DNA of 64,000 nt from assembly GCA_032433765.1 (NCBI GenBank), contig JAVIAB010000051.1, positions 152,321,276 to 152,385,275 of the forward strand, written 5' to 3'. Positions 62,838 to 64,000 of the stretch are shown here, in pieces (position 1 is the stretch's first letter; each line of letters begins with the position of its first letter). The position numbers and the translations under genes were made by a program. Below the pieces are notes generated by a model that saw only the letters and a program-made list of their open reading frames with translations, had not been told where the DNA came from and did not search any database. This stretch comes from Megaustenia siamemsis. Lineage: Eukaryota > Mollusca > Gastropoda > Stylommatophora > Ariophantidae.

Positions 62838-64000
62838 GGTCGTAAGTTCTTTGCAGAACGTTGCATTCACCACAGCCCGTCTGAGAGAATCTCTATCTAT
62901 AACCAGGATCTCCCACAGAACGTTGCATTCACCACAGCCCGTCTGAGAGAATCTCTATCTATAACCAGATCTCCCACAGAACGTTGCATTCACCACAGCC
63001 CTCTGAGAGAATCTCTATCTATAACCAGATCTCCCACAGAACGTTTGCATTCACCACACTCGTCTGAGAGAATCTCTATCTATAGCCAATCTCCCACAAA
63101 GAACGTTGCAGTCACTACAGCCCGTCTGAAAGAATCTCTATCTATAGCCAGATCTCCCACAGAACGTTGCATTCACCACAGCGTCTGAGAGAATCTCTAT
63201 CTATAGCCAGATCTCCCACAGAACGTTGCATTCACCACAGCCCGTCTGAAAGAATCTCTATCTATAGCCAGATCTCCCACAGAACGTTGCATTCACACCA
63301 CAGCCCGTCTGAGAGAATCTCTATCTATAGCCAGATCTCCACAGAACGTTGCATTCACACCACAGCCCGTATGAAAATCTCTATCTATAGCCAGATCTCC
63401 CACAGAACGTTGCATTCACACCACAGCCCGTCTGAAAGAATCTCTATCTATAGCCAGATCTCCCACAGAACGTTGCATTCACACCACAGCCCGTCTGAAA
63501 GAATCTCTATCTATAGCCAGATCTCCCACAGAACGTTGCATTCACCACAGCCCGTCGAAAGATCTCTATCTATAGCCAGATCTCCCACAGAACGTTGCAT
63601 TCACCACAGCCCGTCTGAAAGAATCTCTATCTATAGCCAGATCTCCCACAGAACGTTGCATTCACCACAGCCCGTCTGAAAGAATCTCTATCTATGCCGA
63701 TCTCCCACAGAACGTTGCATTCACCACAGCCCGTCTGAGAATCTCTATCTATAGCCAGATCTCCCACAGAACGTTGCATTCACCACAGCCCGTCTGAAAG
63801 ATCTCTATCTATAGCCAGATCTCCCACAGAACGTTGCATTCACACCACAGCCCGTCTGAGAGAATCTCTATCTATGACCAGATCTCCCACAGAACGTTGC
63901 ATTCACTACAGCCCGTCTGAAAAATCTCTATCTATAGCCAGATGTCCCACAGAACGTTGCAGTCACTACAGCCCGTCTGAAAGAATCTCTATCTATAACC
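62838..64000 (-). repeat. 61-bp tandem repeat of the LINE family B 3' end, about 19 copies, open at the window end
   Basis: The + strand unit is CAGATCTCCCACAGAACGTT, then GCATTCACCACAGCCCGTCT, then GAGAGAATCTCTATCTATAA and C. It is the reverse complement of the 61-bp unit at 28690-29047. On the - strand it translates to DLAIDRDSFRRAVVNATFCG then RSG, the C-terminus of LINE family B, so the LINE body is expected to the right of the window. Many units carry single-base deletions or insertions (for example CACAGCGTCTG, TCTCCACAGAACG, TATGCCGATC). This is a higher indel rate than in the other arrays. The + frame at 63167-63679 is a by-product. Confidence 0.94.

Noticed and set aside
62735..62840. 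tRNA or second SINE family (GATAGCTCAACATTAG)
   Set aside because: An A-box-like word is present but no convincing B-box, no stem pairing and no second copy.

Overview
The window looks like intergenic, repeat-dominated DNA from an animal nuclear genome. The reasons are several families of decayed LINE (non-LTR) reverse-transcriptase fragments, tRNA-headed SINEs, an apparently intact mariner transposase, AATAAA signals and splice-like sites, and no operon-like gene packing. A mollusc, perhaps a gastropod, is my guess from the style of the SINE and LINEs; this is inference, not shown by the sequence. I find no convincing complete host gene. One weak exon-like ORF lies at 62155-62493. Roughly half of the 64 kb is tandem repeat, and most long open frames are by-products of arrays whose unit length is a multiple of three or whose codons lack stops.

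Layout. 1-15.7 kb: LINE and SINE debris with short arrays of 51, 47, 34, 39/40, 17/34, 27 and 17 bp units. 15.7-25.2 kb: a 9.5-kb array of a 56-bp unit with visible higher-order duplication. 25.3-29.6 kb: LINE fragments, one split by a SINE and ending in 61-bp tandem repeats made from its own last codons. 29.7-36.96 kb: a 7.3-kb array that switches from a 27-bp unit to a 15/22-bp unit sharing the same core. 37.7-39.15 kb: a full-length mariner (DD34D transposase, TIRs, TA flanks) inserted in an older SINE. 39.4-42.8 kb: a (TAG)n run, a LINE tail, a 42-bp array and a SINE. 42.84-47.64 kb: a purine-rich GAA/CAA/GCA array with almost no T on the + strand. 48-53.7 kb: an 18-bp array, two copies of another LINE, a 56-bp array unrelated to the first, and a 23-bp array.

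53998-61738 is the most unusual part. It is a palindrome-like element with arms of about 2.5 kb. Each arm carries a broken C-terminal fragment of a family B DNA polymerase (Polinton/adintovirus-like by its motifs) transcribed away from the centre, a promoter-like block with CCAAT boxes and a TATA-like box, and an AATAAA signal at its outer edge. The middle has a second inverted repeat and two further tandem arrays (about 136 and 220 bp). The right arm runs into a 100-N assembly gap (61739-61838). After the gap, the 61-bp LINE-tail repeat seen at 28.7 kb reappears in opposite orientation and runs off the end of the window.

The elements fit together as layered insertions: SINEs into LINEs, mariner into SINE, and LINE 3' ends beside or giving rise to minisatellites and microsatellites. 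Repeat periods and copy numbers were counted by hand and may be slightly off; array lengths also depend on assembly quality.
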